This document shows positions 26,316 through 38,357 of a DNA stretch of 64,000 nucleotides, piece by piece. Position 1 is the stretch's first letter, and the number at the start of each line of letters is the position of its first letter. The position numbers and the translations under genes were made by a program. Under the pieces are notes generated by a model. The model searched no databases, was not told the origin of the DNA, and was given only the letters and a program-made list of their open reading frames with translations. Source of the stretch: Strongyloides papillosus (Eukaryota; Nematoda; Chromadorea; Rhabditida; Strongyloididae). The DNA is taken from the NCBI GenBank assembly GCA_005656395.1, contig SRSI01000004.1:1-64000 (forward strand), read 5' to 3'.

Positions 26316-29300
26316 TTAAAATTCATTTTCCTCTACAAAGGTGGTGTTGTTTTGGTTATATTCATGTTTAAGTTGCTTGACACGAAGTTCCTGGAGATAA
26401 TTTAAACTATCAACTGTCCCACCGGAATGAATATATTTATCTTTCATCATTGCTATAACAGGAGTTTCTGTTAAAACAGTTTTTGATGAATTATAATAAG
26501 GATTATTAATATAATTTTGTGATATATAATTTGTTTGGTTATATAATTCCTTATAAAAGTCATCATTCATATTTTCTGGTGGTATATCTCTGCATGGAAT
26601 TTTAAATTGGTGAGACAACGTATGGAGAGAGGAAGATGAGGTGTTATGAGTTGTAGTACAATGATTAATATTTTTAATATGATCTAATAACCATTCACGA
26701 TTTACTTTTGATGACAAAGTATTATCATTTGATTGTTGAGTATAAAAATGTCTTCCATATCTATTATTCATCATTATTCTCTCCCTTTGCAATTCATCAA
26801 TATATTTGCAAGGTAGTTGTTGGAAATTCCATGAACTCTTAGATCCACAAGAACTCTCTTCCATCATATTACATTGTTTTATATTTTCAGTTGGCACCTT
26901 ATTGTTAATATATACACTATCAGTAAAGTTTTTAAAAATTCTAGCACATTTTTTTCTATATATAAAAAGAAAAAAAACTACAATAAATAATATTATTCCT
27001 CCAAATAATAGTGTAAATAATAAAGTACAATTTATGGTTGTTGAATTTATAGTTATTATTGTTGATGGAACGGAATCTTGATAATTTAAACGCAATGATT
27101 GTACGTACATTTGTATATTTTTGTGATTTTTAAAAAATTCTGGTAATGTATAATTATTTTGTGAGACAATTGATAGTGTTATAAAAGAATTCATCTTTTC
27201 AGTACGATATGATATTTTATATTTCTCAGCCTCATCAACCTTTTTCCATCTTAAAATTTTTAGTTTTTCTGAAAAATCTATTTTTGGTGGGGGTATTAAA
27301 ATACTACATGAATAAATTTTAAATGGTGAACTTATAACTTTTCCATACATATTTTGTGATTCAATTTTAACTTCATATTCTGTAAATCTACTAAAATCAT
27401 CAAATGTTGCAGTAAGATTTGTTGTTGACTCAGTAGTAAACCAATGATCAGATTTTTCAGAGCGCCAATATATTTTAAATGTTTGCGATTTACCACCATC
27501 AAAACCAGGAAGCCAATGAATTGTTGTTGTAATTTTTGGATGAAATTGACAATCTGTTCTCACACTACTACACGGTTGCGGTTTAACATTCATAACAAAT
27601 ACTTCAGTTTTTTTTCTAACAGCCAAATCTTGGTTAGATAAAATACATTCATATATTCCATGATCTTCATGGCCTACCCTTTCAATAACAATTTTTGGTG
27701 AATATGTTTTTTTACCATTTCTTAACCAATATTGTAATGGCGGTGGTGAGGCAAAACCATCACATTCTAATATTAACGTATCTCCTCTATTAATTAAGTA
27801 TTTGGGTGGTGGTATCTTGGTAAATCTAGGTAGGGCTAAAATTAAAAATTCGTTGATATTTATTTCCTTTATTTATAACTTACAAATTATAATTATATGT
27901 GTTTCGTATGGCAAACTATGTCCTAATTCATTTAATCCCTGACATGAATATATACCAGAGTCATTTTCATTTGCGTTGTCAATATTAAAAACACTCTGTG
28001 AATTATTAGACAGGACAATGCCATTTTTCCTCCAAATAACCTGATGAATTGGGGGGTTTGAATCGAAATTGCATACAATTTTATCATTATTTCCCTCAAT
28101 TATTGTTTTAATATTACTTTCATCATCTACATTTTTTGATAGAAATGGTTTATCTAAAATAATGAAAACTTTGTAAAATCACTGAATTATGTCGAAGCAC
28201 TATTATTTTTTTACAAAATATATATGGAAAATATTTCTTATTTTTCAACAAAAATATTTTTATTTTTTAATGATATTTAAAAAAACTAAAATTTACCCTA
28301 TAAGGTAAAACATTTTTACGTTTAAAAACTATTTCTAGGAAGACTTTTGCAATTATTTTTAGTTCTTATAGAGAGAAAATATTAAATTAAGCAAATGATA
28401 TAAATTTAATATTTGTCATGTCCTTGACCTCATTAATTTTTTAATATATGTTCTTATATTTAAAAATAAAATTGTTTTTTATGTACATTTAATTATATAA
28501 TATCAATAGAAATTATGAGCAAAAAATAAAAAAACATCTATTATAGGGGATATTTAAATCTTACTCAAAAAAACTATAAGTTAAGATATACTTTAAAAGA
28601 TATATTTTACCATGAAACAGGTGAATTTATTATGTAATAATTAAAAATTTTAATGTAATTATTTATGGGTCAATTTTTTTATTATTTTTATTGAGAGAGA
28701 TTATATTTCTATTAAAAACCTACATAATACATCTAAAAATATATTCATTTTTACGGGTTCTTGAATGCCATTATGTACTAAGCATGTAAACATTCCTTTG
28801 TCATTTTTTGAAATCTTACTAATTTCTATTTCACCTTCGTTTATCCACTTTGTCCTAAGACCAATTTCTTGTTTTTTGATATTTGAACCTTCAAATAACC
28901 ATTCATATGTAATATTATTAGGTATTGCATGAGCTTTACAATTCCAATTAATAGATTCTCCTTCTACAACAGTTTTATTCTCCAAAATGGTCTCTATAAT
29001 TGGTAATCTCGATAAAGCGAGTCTTAATTTTGACTTTTCTGTTCCATCAATATTTACAGCTACACATGTATAAGTACCTTGATGTTCTGGTTTGAGAATA
29101 GGAAAATAAAGATTAGCGGTAGAAGAGATAATATGATCATCCTAAAAATACTTATGATAACAAAAAAAAGAATATAAAAATTAATGGTGTGTGGTTTAAT
29201 TAATTAAATTGGTATTTGATTATAATCATAAAATAGCGGATAATTTGAATTAATTAATATTTTTCAATGTCAAAATAAATTTTTTTTTGTTATTAAACAT

Positions 29301-32300
29301 ACTTTTGTCCAATATATCTCTGCTGGTGGGAGAGATTGAATTTTACATTCATATGAAAATGGTTGCCCTAGATTCATAAAATGAAATTCATCTTCTATTC
29401 CTTGCTTAGGTGCCAATATAAATGGTCTAACTAAAAACTATGTATTAAATTTTTATTTTATTATAAACTTACAATGAACAATAACATGTATTTTTTGACC
29501 CTCCACACGATCATTTAAGCTATTTGAAGTATACTTTGTCACTATACACTGATATATGCCCTTGTCTGCTTCATTAACAGAATGAATTGTCAATGATAGA
29601 TTAGATGCTCGTGCCAGACGTCCTAAAAAATTTTTCTATGTTAATATATAATAACTACAATTTTAAATTTTATTCAAATAATTTTTTATGTTAATATTAT
29701 TTACAAGATATTTTTGTACAATATAAATTGTTATAGATTAATTATAGAAATTGTTCTTTTTTACCTTTAATACAATATAGTTAAAATCTGATCACTCAAC
29801 ATGATAACCTCTAAATTTTGCTTTTAAAAATTTAAATTACAAATTAGAATATATTTTAATTTAATCAAGATTTACATAAAGCTGTATATTTAACAGAAAT
29901 TCTTTATGTATATGTTCTTTGCGTCTAGACTTTTTTATTTAATATAATTATATACACATTCATATTCAAATAAGTAAACTTTTCAATAAGCAAAATCATA
30001 TACTTATGTATTAGTGGAGTGTTTCTTATTTAAATGCCATGATCATTATAGGAGTAGTCAAAAAGTAACATTTTTTTATCTTGATTTAACTTCGGATCAA
30101 TCACAATTTATCAATTACCATCGTTTTATCTTACCTTGTTTGGCACTTTTAATACCTAACTATAGTATAAAAAGTACAATTTAATAGACTTCACAAAACA
30201 CTTTTTAGAATTATACATTATCAATTTACTCTATATGTTTCCTAAAATTTTTCTAATATGCAATATATTACAATTATGTACCTTTATTTTTCCGAAAACA
30301 ACAACAAATATAGTAAAATGTTGTAGAAATGAAGGTATACAAAATCGTTGTGTTGAGGCACTATGCGATCCAAAAAAACCACCAGATGATTTAGAGATAT
30401 ATGAAATATTTGAAACCCGTGATGATTGTGCTCAATATCTACCAAAAATTGCCTATTGTATTGCAGATGGAAGAAATCATTCATCGTGTTGTGAAAAAGA
30501 AGCTATTGACTCAGAACAAAAAGTTTGTTTTGACATTTGTTTAGGTTACCATAATACATCAATACCATGGCCACAATATCAAACATGTTTATCAATAAAC
30601 TTAAATTCTATGTATAAATGTTTTAAGAAAGGATATGATAGTCATCCTGGACCACCTAGTAATTTAAGAATAAGTGAAATTAAGAAGGATAATGTAAAAT
30701 TATCGTGGTCATTACCATCAATAAATGTTCATTTAGTTAAAAAATACTTAGTTAAAGTGGTTGATTTAAATAAAAATAAAGTTGTATTTTTGAAAGAGAG
30801 TAATGATTTAAGTGTTATTGTTAGTGGATTAAAAGAAAATATTCAATATCAAGGTACTGTTACATCTATAGGTTATAATTATCAATATCAATCATTGGAA
30901 TCAGAAAAGTTAATATTTGAAAGTAAAGGTCATCCACCAAAAGTAAAGGCATATTTAAATGATGTTTATGTATCACTTTATGGAAATGAAATTGTATTGT
31001 CATGTAGAATATCAAACATTACTAACAATCCAAAAAAAATAAAAATTAAATGGGAGAAAGGTTTTGAGGAGGTAAATGTTAATGATTGTAAAAAGTATAA
31101 TTTAACAATTCAAACATCTAATGATAGGAAAAAAGAACTTGGAACAATTTTATCTATTAAAAATATTGAACAATCAGACTATGGAGCTTATAAATGTGTC
31201 GCATCAAATGAGTATGGTTCTAATGAAGACACAATTGTTTTATCACAAAAAACAATAACACCACCATTAAAACCACCACCTTCAATTGAAGAGTGTTGTG
31301 AGAGGGAAGGAATTCCATCGTATTGTATGACAATGTGTGGTAAGGAAGAATATGATGAAGAAGAAAAAGAAATGATTTTATCACCCAAAATGAAATTAAA
31401 TTGTGAAAATAATATTTCACGCCTAACAAAATGTTTCATGAGGAGTATAGAAGATGGCAGTTGCTGTTTAAAAAAAAATATACCGTTTAGATGTATGTAT
31501 ATGTGTGATAAACATAAAAAACCAACAAATTTAATGCCAAAAATATGTTTAAATTACATTAGTGAAATATCTGACTGTCGAATGGAAAATGAGAATAGTA
31601 AGCCAAAAGGAATAGAGAATGTTTCAGTAAATTACTATGATACCTCATCATTTATATTAGAATGGACATCATCTGGCAATACAGATTACTATGTCATTTA
31701 TTGGAGGAAGAATGATAAAAGTGATTGGCAACGTAAAATAACATCAAATGTGAGTAAAAAAATATCATCAGCTAACCAAATAGTATTAATTCCTTATAAT
31801 AAGTATGGTCCAGGACATCCATATAGATTAAGGCTAATTGAAAAAGAATGGGTATATCAAAGTAATTAAAAAGTTTTTTGTTTGTTAATTTACGGTAGTA
31901 GGTAAGACATCTCATTTTTCAAAAAAAATTTTGTAGACGTAGTAAAATTTTTTTTATATTTGTGTAATAATAAACTATTTTTGAATGAGGCAGTTGTTTC
32001 CCTAAATTAAATGTATATTCGTTTTATATATGTGAAATAAAAGTAACAATGTAATAAATGCAGTCATTAGATATTAGTTAAATTGTACTTTTTTATTTTA
32101 TGTCTTAAAATAAATATTAATGAAAATACTAATTTATAACATTTGATAAATTAAAAATTTTTTGATTAATTTATATACATATTTATATATGCATATTTTT
32201 GTTATAATTATAAGAATAATATAAAAGAATGAGTTTTTTATGATAACTATATTTGTATTGTATTGTAAGAACTAACCTTGCATTGATTCAATAGAATGTC

Positions 32301-32445
32301 CGGGATCTTCATCTCCATAAGCACTAAAAATTAATTTATTATCTTTCCTCCATTCCAATGTATAATTTTCTCCATCCTCTTTTGATAAAAAAACATCACA
32401 ATCTAATGTAAGCAAGGAATTACGTTGAATCCAACTTGTTTTCAT
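26316..32445 (-). CDS. Turtle/IGSF9-type adhesion receptor: five Ig, two FN3, one TM (about 884 aa)
   Basis: Cell-surface immunoglobulin receptor of the Turtle/Borderless/IGSF9 type, which act in axon and dendrite patterning. Exons 32277-32445, 29473-29622, 29303-29430, 28724-29141, 27884-28153 and 26316-27835; all phases join. Seen: Ig1 with YTLEWRK and DKGIYQC; Ig2 QGTYTC; Ig3 KGMFTC; Ig4 SGIYSC; Ig5 HGIYEC; two FN3 modules (e.g. TFKIYWRSEK, EYEVKIESQN); membrane span about 648-674; a 210-residue cytoplasmic tail rich in Asn/Tyr. The domain order equals IGSF9. Odd: the first exon I can find starts MKTSWIQRN directly at the Ig fold without a signal peptide, so a further 5' exon is probably missing. 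The exon at 28724 uses a GTAGGT donor; the neighbouring donor four bases on would give a stop. Intron 1 (29623-32276) contains another gene on the opposite strand. The C. elegans counterpart may be an igcm gene; not certain. Confidence 0.85.
30166..30174 (+). promoter_or_regulatory. TATA box of the nested IGDB-type gene
   Basis: TATAAAAAG, 61 bp before the ATG at 30235, in an otherwise promoter-sized gap of the host intron. Position fits a short leader. Confidence 0.45.
30235..31869 (+). CDS. Secreted DB/FN3/Ig/DB/FN3 protein, IGDB type (544 aa), intronless
   Basis: Secreted nematode protein combining DB cysteine modules with FN3 and Ig domains, the architecture of the C. elegans IGDB proteins; biochemical role unknown. 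One exon. Seen: signal peptide about 1-20; DB-type cysteine pattern from CC at 29-30 with an internal SSCCEKEA pair to about residue 135; FN3 at about 138-228 (PGPPSNLRISEI, VKLSWSLP); Ig at about 230-340 (DYGAYKCVASNEYG); second DB region about 350-455 (CCEREGIPSYCMTMC, GSCCLKKNIPFRC); final FN3 to the end (DYYVIYWRKNDKSDW). No membrane span. TATA box upstream and AATAAA at 31969-31974. It lies wholly inside intron 1 of the Turtle-like receptor on the other strand. Confidence 0.88.
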   Translation: MFPKIFLICNILQLCTFIFPKTTTNIVKCCRNEGIQNRCVEALCDPKKPPDDLEIYEIFETRDDCAQYLPKIAYCIADGRNHSSCCEKEAIDSEQKVCFDICLGYHNTSIPWPQYQTCLSINLNSMYKCFKKGYDSHPGPPSNLRISEIKKDNVKLSWSLPSINVHLVKKYLVKVVDLNKNKVVFLKESNDLSVIVSGLKENIQYQGTVTSIGYNYQYQSLESEKLIFESKGHPPKVKAYLNDVYVSLYGNEIVLSCRISNITNNPKKIKIKWEKGFEEVNVNDCKKYNLTIQTSNDRKKELGTILSIKNIEQSDYGAYKCVASNEYGSNEDTIVLSQKTITPPLKPPPSIEECCEREGIPSYCMTMCGKEEYDEEEKEMILSPKMKLNCENNISRLTKCFMRSIEDGSCCLKKNIPFRCMYMCDKHKKPTNLMPKICLNYISEISDCRMENENSKPKGIENVSVNYYDTSSFILEWTSSGNTDYYVIYWRKNDKSDWQRKITSNVSKKISSANQIVLIPYNKYGPGHPYRLRLIEKEWVYQSN

Positions 32446-33846
32446 ATTGATTCATAAAAACTAATTATTTTCTAAATTTTAGTTAGTAAATATAGTCTTT
32501 TGAGAAGAGTAAATTGAATAAATCTTTTATCTTTTTATTCTAATTTATTAATCTTTTCCTAATTCATTTTATATAAACTCGCCAGATTTTTTTATTGTCT
32601 TATTGTATATCTGTTAACTTTAAACTTATTATAATTAACGATAAGTTTTAAATATTTTATATGTCTTTTAATATATTTGCTGAAATAGTAATTTAGAAAA
32701 ATTTTATTGCTACTGTTTTAATAAAGTGGTCATAGGAAGTATTATAATTTAAGATAAATAAATTACTTTTTTTAAATCCTTTTTTGAATACTTAATAAAT
32801 AGTTGAGAATACCTATATATTCATAATTATAGTACAAATGTCAATTGAAATAACAATGTATACATATGCATAATCTATCAAAAATAAATAGCAATCTAAA
32901 ATGAACACATATTTATAATATCTAGAAATGGGCATAAAAATTATATAAATATATATTAAATAAGATAAATTTATTATTCTTTATTAAATAAAGCAAAATT
33001 CAATTTTAAATTCATTTTTACTTGTTTAACAAGACATTTTCTCTTTAATATTTCATGATTGAGGAAATTACAAAGTTCAAATACGTTGTATGAGATTTTT
33101 GTTTTAATGCGCATTTTTATATATAACAAATCTTTAAATTTATGTCAAATAAGAAAATTACTTTTTTTGTTATAAATATTTATTTATAATCCTTTAGATA
33201 AACAATTATCAATTTATAAAAAAACGTTTATAAATGTTGCTATAAAAATTTTCAATGTTATAAGATAATTTGATATTATAATGTAATTACGTAAACATCT
33301 TTTATATATGATATAATTTGTTATATAGGTATAACGTAAAAGAAAATAAAAAATTCACTATAACAGTTTACCCTTTTAAAAAATATATTTTATGTAGATA
33401 CTTTATTTTTAATACACCTTTTTATTAAAACATTTATGTGTTATATGAAATAAATTAGATGAAGGATTTTTTTATTATGGAAAAGTTACAGCTTTCTAAT
33501 ATATTAAATTGTAATAACTTTTTAGAAAATATTTTTAGATAGAATACATGTATTTATATCTTGATAATAATGTATTAAAATCTTCTTTTTTATTTTACTT
33601 TTAGATGATACCTTTATTTTCAAAAGAATTATATAGTTAAATATTCATTGAATCATTTTCTAATAATTATTACGTAATTTTGGTCTTTAATTTATCAAAT
33701 TTGAAATTATTAATAAAGGAGATATTTCTACAGTTCAAAATATTGTATTTTTGAGGTTTTAACTATTTCATGTTTGTTTGAAGTATAATTATTTTTTCCT
33801 TTTTAATCTAATTCATATATATATATTTATTTTGATTCAAATCTTC
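32446..33846. other. Spacer upstream of IgSF receptor
   Basis: 1.4 kb, very AT-rich. Expected to carry the missing signal-peptide exon and/or promoter of the receptor and the 3' UTR of the next minus-strand gene. I looked for an ATG-hydrophobic-GT exon on the minus strand and did not find a convincing one. Confidence 0.5.
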
Positions 33847-36170
33847 TCAATACACTTCTTTTCCAACATCATCCTTCTTTTTATCAAAATTATAAAACGC
33901 AGCTATAAATTTAGATTTTCTAAGAATATTATCTTTAAAAGAAATTCTTTTTTTCCTTTTTCTTTCATTATCCTTAATATCTTTTGTAAAATTATATTTT
34001 TTTACTTCAACATCTTCCGTTTTATTTTCATTTTTAATATTTTTCTTTTTAATCATTGCTTCGGAGTCCTCTGTTTTACTATTTATACATTCTTTTTTAT
34101 CAATATCCTCATATTCATTGCTAAAACTGTCTCCATTTTTACATTTACCATCGTGAAAAGGAATTATTTCTCCCTTCTCATTTTGTGAATTTGTATTCAT
34201 ATGTTGATGATTATCATCATCATTAATATTATTGTTAAATGCGTATTCATCCGAATGTAAATTTTTATCTAATGATACTCTACTAATTACTTTATATGTC
34301 AACAATAGTTTCATGTCATATTTAACTTTGTAAATAGTATCTTCCAATTCTGCTTTTGTTACATAACAACTACCACTACTATTATTTTCATATTCATATT
34401 CAACCCCAATTGGTGGAATGGGTTCACAAGGACCAAAATTTAGACCTTCCTCATCGTCTGAATTTAAAAATACTATTAATTCTTGTTTCAATGCTGATGT
34501 ACTTCTTGTTTCTTTTCCCTCAAAACAATTATTTTCCGTAATATTTATATCGTTTAACTTTTCATCCAAATTATTTGCAATTTCTTTTATACCATAACAA
34601 TTTTTAAATACCATTAATGGAATACTCCCTGATTTTCTATCAGCATAATCGTTATTTTCACTTAATGAACTAAAATTATATTTAAAACCATTTATTCTTA
34701 ATATTTTTTCCATATTAACAAAGTCAGCAATATCTTCTAATGTAATCGTTTCTATCGCACTCTCAATAAAATCAAAAACCTTATTTTTATAGTTAATTAA
34801 AAAATATTTGTCAAAACAATCTTCTGTATAAACTCCATATATATGTTGTCCACTATTAATTCTCTTTTTTTTCTTATCACTTGGGTTAATACTTAAATTA
34901 GATTGTTTAGTGGAAGAAAATTGAGAAGAGTCGTATCTTTTAAGTTCCTCTTTTGCCTTAATTTAGTTGGATTAAAATTGTTAATTAAATTTTCATTTAT
35001 ATAACTCACCGTTTTTAAAGATGATGAATTTTTTTTAACATTATTAAATAAGTTGCGGCCTCGTTCCCTCTTATCAAATTTATTATTATCAGCAATACTT
35101 TTAGTATTACCGCTATTCTTTATTCCATTTTCTTTTAAAAGTTTATTTTTGAATGATTCTTGGTTAATACTTATTGTATAACCGGAATTTGAAGAAGAAT
35201 CTAAACTTATTACATCCCGATTTTCGTTTATGGATTGAGACCATAAAATTTTTTCATCACAATTTGGTATGATATCACACATATAATCATCAGCTGATTT
35301 AACAACATCATATCCTATGTTATCATCACACAATACATCATCTTCTTTTTTTATTTCTTTTTTAGTACGTAATAATCGTCTTATGAATGAATCTTTTTTT
35401 TTAAAAGACTTTTCCACTGTAATATTTTTATTATTAAATACCGTTTTATTATTACTATCATTTGAACTATTTAATATAAAATTTTCACATTTATTTTCTT
35501 CTCGACTTTCATTTGTCTCTACATCATTTTTTAAATCAAATTCAGTGAGTGTAGTATAAATATTACTATTTAGTTTAATATTTGATGACTGAATATTAGT
35601 TTTAATTTCATCATTTATTAAGCCAATAGATGTGTTTATATTTTTAGATAACGTATCATGTTTTCCATTTAGTTTAATTAAAATATCGGAAGTAGTTTCC
35701 ATTGAATAACTTTCATCATCTTTATCTTTAAATTTATTTACTTCTATAAAATGTTCATATACAAATATATTTAACCTACCTTCTTCAAATAATGAAGAAT
35801 CGTTATTTATCAATCTTTCACATTCATCTGAATAAATATTACTTCTTAAAATGTCTTGTCTCTTTACAGTGTCACTGTCAAATATTGCTTTAATAGAAGT
35901 GAGACCAAGACTTCCACCAATATAACCATTATATCCATTTTTATCATTTATAGGTATATTATATATCTCGGCAACTTTTTCACACAGCCATATATAAAGC
36001 TCTTCCTCATTTGGTAAAATAACATTCCTTTCCCATAAATTTAAATCCTCTAACTTTAAATAAGCTAAGTATATTTCAGGATGCTTTTTAATAAATACGA
36101 GTGATTCTTCATTTGCCATCGGTCCTCTAAGAATTCTTTTTGTTTCTATTTCTGTGTTCATTGATAATTC
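33847..36170 (-). CDS. Asn/Ser/Lys-rich protein of unknown function, continuous with the dehydrogenase exons
   Basis: Not recognised. Two exons, 35010-36170 and 33847-34956, joined by a 53-bp intron (donor ACG|GTGAGT, acceptor TTAAG|GCA) that moves between frames; without it the first exon would run into a nonsense tail. About 755 codons. The first 120 residues look folded (e.g. HPEIYLAYLKLEDLNLWERN, EEELYIWLCEKVAEIYN); most of the middle is low-complexity Asn/Ser/Lys; a second compact block starts near INSGQHIYGVYTEDCFDKYF and another has PCEPIPPIGVEYEY and LEDTIYKVKYDMKLLLTYKV. The first exon can begin at its own ATG (36161) eight bases after a TATAG acceptor, or continue in phase 0 from the dehydrogenase exon ending at 36254. 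So it is either the C-terminal two-thirds of a 1113-aa fusion or a separate trans-spliced gene. Confidence 0.6.
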
Positions 36171-37472
36171 CTATAAAAGTATAAATTAATTTCCCTACCA
36201 TTTTTGTTAAATAAAAGCATTAAAATAATTGTAAAAAAATTTTTTTTACATACATGAAATGTTCCTAGCCAAATTTTATTTTCTATTTTTGTATTAAAAT
36301 TTGTCTCTATTAGACGATTTTGTGAAACATATGCACCATGAAAAATTTTTTCTGAAGCGAGAAATGCTAATGAGATAATTTGTTCACATGCTTTTTCAGG
36401 AGTGAGTAAAAATTTTCTGCAAACAAAATTTTTTATTGGAGCTAATAAAAAATTTAATGACCTTCCCATCAAGTTATTTGAAAATGTTTCACTAATAGGG
36501 GTGTTAACAATTCCGGGCGAAACAGCTATAAAAGAACACTCAGAGGAAGGAATTATTTGTGATAATTTTTTAGTCATTATAATTTGACAAGCTTTTGAAT
36601 TTGAGTATGCTTTCCATCCATTATATTTTTCTTCTCGTTGACAAAAATCTTCATCCAACTCATACATTTTAAATGCGAAACTATCAAAAAAAGATAATAC
36701 TACTTATTATAATGTTAGTCATACCTCGTTATTGATATAACTTTTCCTTTACTTTTGCGTAAGAGAGGAAGTAAATTTATTGTCAAGAGAAAATGTCCAA
36801 AATAATTTGATGCCATGACTAATTCAGATCCTTCCTTACCTATTACTTTTCTTTCCTTTAATGCTCCAATTCCAGCATTATTTATAAGTAAATCAATTTT
36901 CTTACATCCTTTTAAAATTTGAAAGACAACCCTAATGATATTACCATAACATGACAAATCACACTTAAATATAAATAATTTTCCCTCTGAGGTAGGGTAT
37001 TTTTTTCTAATATGCTTAGTACATTTCATTGCTTTTTCTACATTTCTTATGATCATAATTATAGTTGCATTTCGTTTATATAATATTTCTGTTAAAGCCA
37101 ATCCTATTCCTAATGAAAAAAAAATATATTGTTTATTATATTATTTATAAATTTAATGAAATAAAAAGGGCGGTAACTATGAGTGAATTTTAATAAATCA
37201 TTATTTAAATCACCTGATGAGGCTCCTGTTATGACAATAACTTTTCCTTTTAATTCTAACTCCATATCTAAAGTAAACTTTGGTATTTCTGTCGTATAAT
37301 ATTTACAAGCATTTCTATCTGAGTTTATTACTTTTTTCATACGCCACATAACATCGTATAAATCATAAACAAAAAATAGTACAATTGGTTTTAGAAATAT
37401 TAGTGCAAATGTTCTTAGAATTGATATAATTAATATGACAATAAATAGGTAAAGAAATATTGTTAAAAACAT
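36158..37472 (-). CDS. Membrane-anchored short-chain dehydrogenase/reductase
   Basis: NAD(P)(H)-dependent oxidoreductase with Rossmann fold; the N-terminal hydrophobic segment (residues 1-40) suggests anchoring to ER or other membranes, as in retinol-dehydrogenase-like SDRs. Exons 37214-37472, 36725-37109, 36254-36680. Seen: cofactor motif TGASSGIG at 82-89 split by intron 1, NNAG, and active-site YSNSK (Tyr240, Lys244). The usual catalytic serine block reads VISITRS across intron 2, so the Ser is one position off the common pattern. Reading on past the GTATGT donor at 36253 adds 32 unlikely residues and stops at 36158, overlapping the next ATG by ATGA. If instead the 83-bp intron is removed, the frame continues into the unknown protein (33847-36170). 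Substrate unknown. Confidence 0.8.
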
Positions 37473-38016
37473 ATTTATAACTATAAAATACTAAAATAAT
37501 TCAAATATTACTGTTCTTTCTTTATATATTCTTGAATCTAGATTTTTTGTACAATGTTTTTATTTTCAATGTCACATACATTAGAAGAATTTTTCATGTT
37601 TTATGATTTTTTTTATCTTTTTATTAGTAATCTAACTATTTTATTTAAAAAGTTCCACGTATATTTTTAGTTTTTGTTTGACAATTATAGATTCTAGATT
37701 TCAAATCATTAATTACCTTTTATATTCCCATAGAAATTGAATATTAAAGTTCTCTTTTCACATAAATATTAATTAATAAAAATTATGTTTTTAAGATTGT
37801 TCAAGTCTATTACTAAAAATGTATATAAACAAAGATTAGTCGTGCCCACACACATGAATATCTTTAATTTCCATATATATATTTTAAAAATGCTATGCTA
37901 ATTTGAATATACAAAACAAAATTAGATATAATTGTTTCATCACATTCTTTTCATAAAAATATTTTTAAGTATTATACTTCTTTATGTGAAAATTAGTGGT
38001 AAAATAAAAATTATTT
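37473..38016. other. Region upstream of the dehydrogenase
   Basis: About 540 bp of AT-rich DNA directly before the dehydrogenase start on the minus strand; presumably its promoter. No exon or repeat recognised. Confidence 0.5.
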
Positions 38017-38145
38017 TTACTTTATAATTTTCTTTGCATAATGATAAATTGATATTCCATAAATGGTTAAACAAATCATAACAACAATGCAAAAAATTAA
38101 TACAATTTTAATTATTTTCAACGCAAAAAAACTTATTTCACTCAT
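38017..38145 (-). CDS. Possible 42-aa single-pass membrane microprotein
   Basis: Short open frame starting MSEISFFALK with a purine at -3, one hydrophobic span (IVLIFCIVVMICLTIYG), and a basic end YAKKIIK followed by TAA. The topology, a short polar N-terminus, one span and Lys-rich C-terminus, is that of small membrane regulators. However, T-rich minus-strand DNA gives hydrophobic residues by chance, I see no clear polyadenylation signal, and I recognise no family. It could also be an exon of something larger. Confidence 0.25.
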   Translation of the reverse strand: MSEISFFALKIIKIVLIFCIVVMICLTIYGISIYHYAKKIIK

Positions 38146-38357
38146 ATTATCATACACCAAAAAGTAGTGGTACTATTTTTACTTAAAAAAATTGCCTTAA
38201 AAATAGACGTTCATTTATAGTTAACATACAAACTTATTTATAGTTATTTTTTTAAACAAAAAAGTATTTTTAACACATAAGTCATTCAGTAAAGCAATAA
38301 TTGTTAATTACAATCCAGTTTTATAGGCAAAGTACATTTAAAATTGTTATTCATATA

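Noticed and set aside
28719..28724. Alternative donor (AG|GTTTTT) for the IgSF receptor exon
   Set aside because: It would join to the next exon as AGA TAA, an immediate stop; the GTAGGT donor four bases earlier keeps the frame.
33778..34188. Plus-strand open frame of 136 codons, Phe/Ile-rich
   Set aside because: It is the reverse of Lys/Asn/Glu-rich coding sequence of the unknown minus-strand protein; mirrored A-rich codons give Phe and Ile runs.
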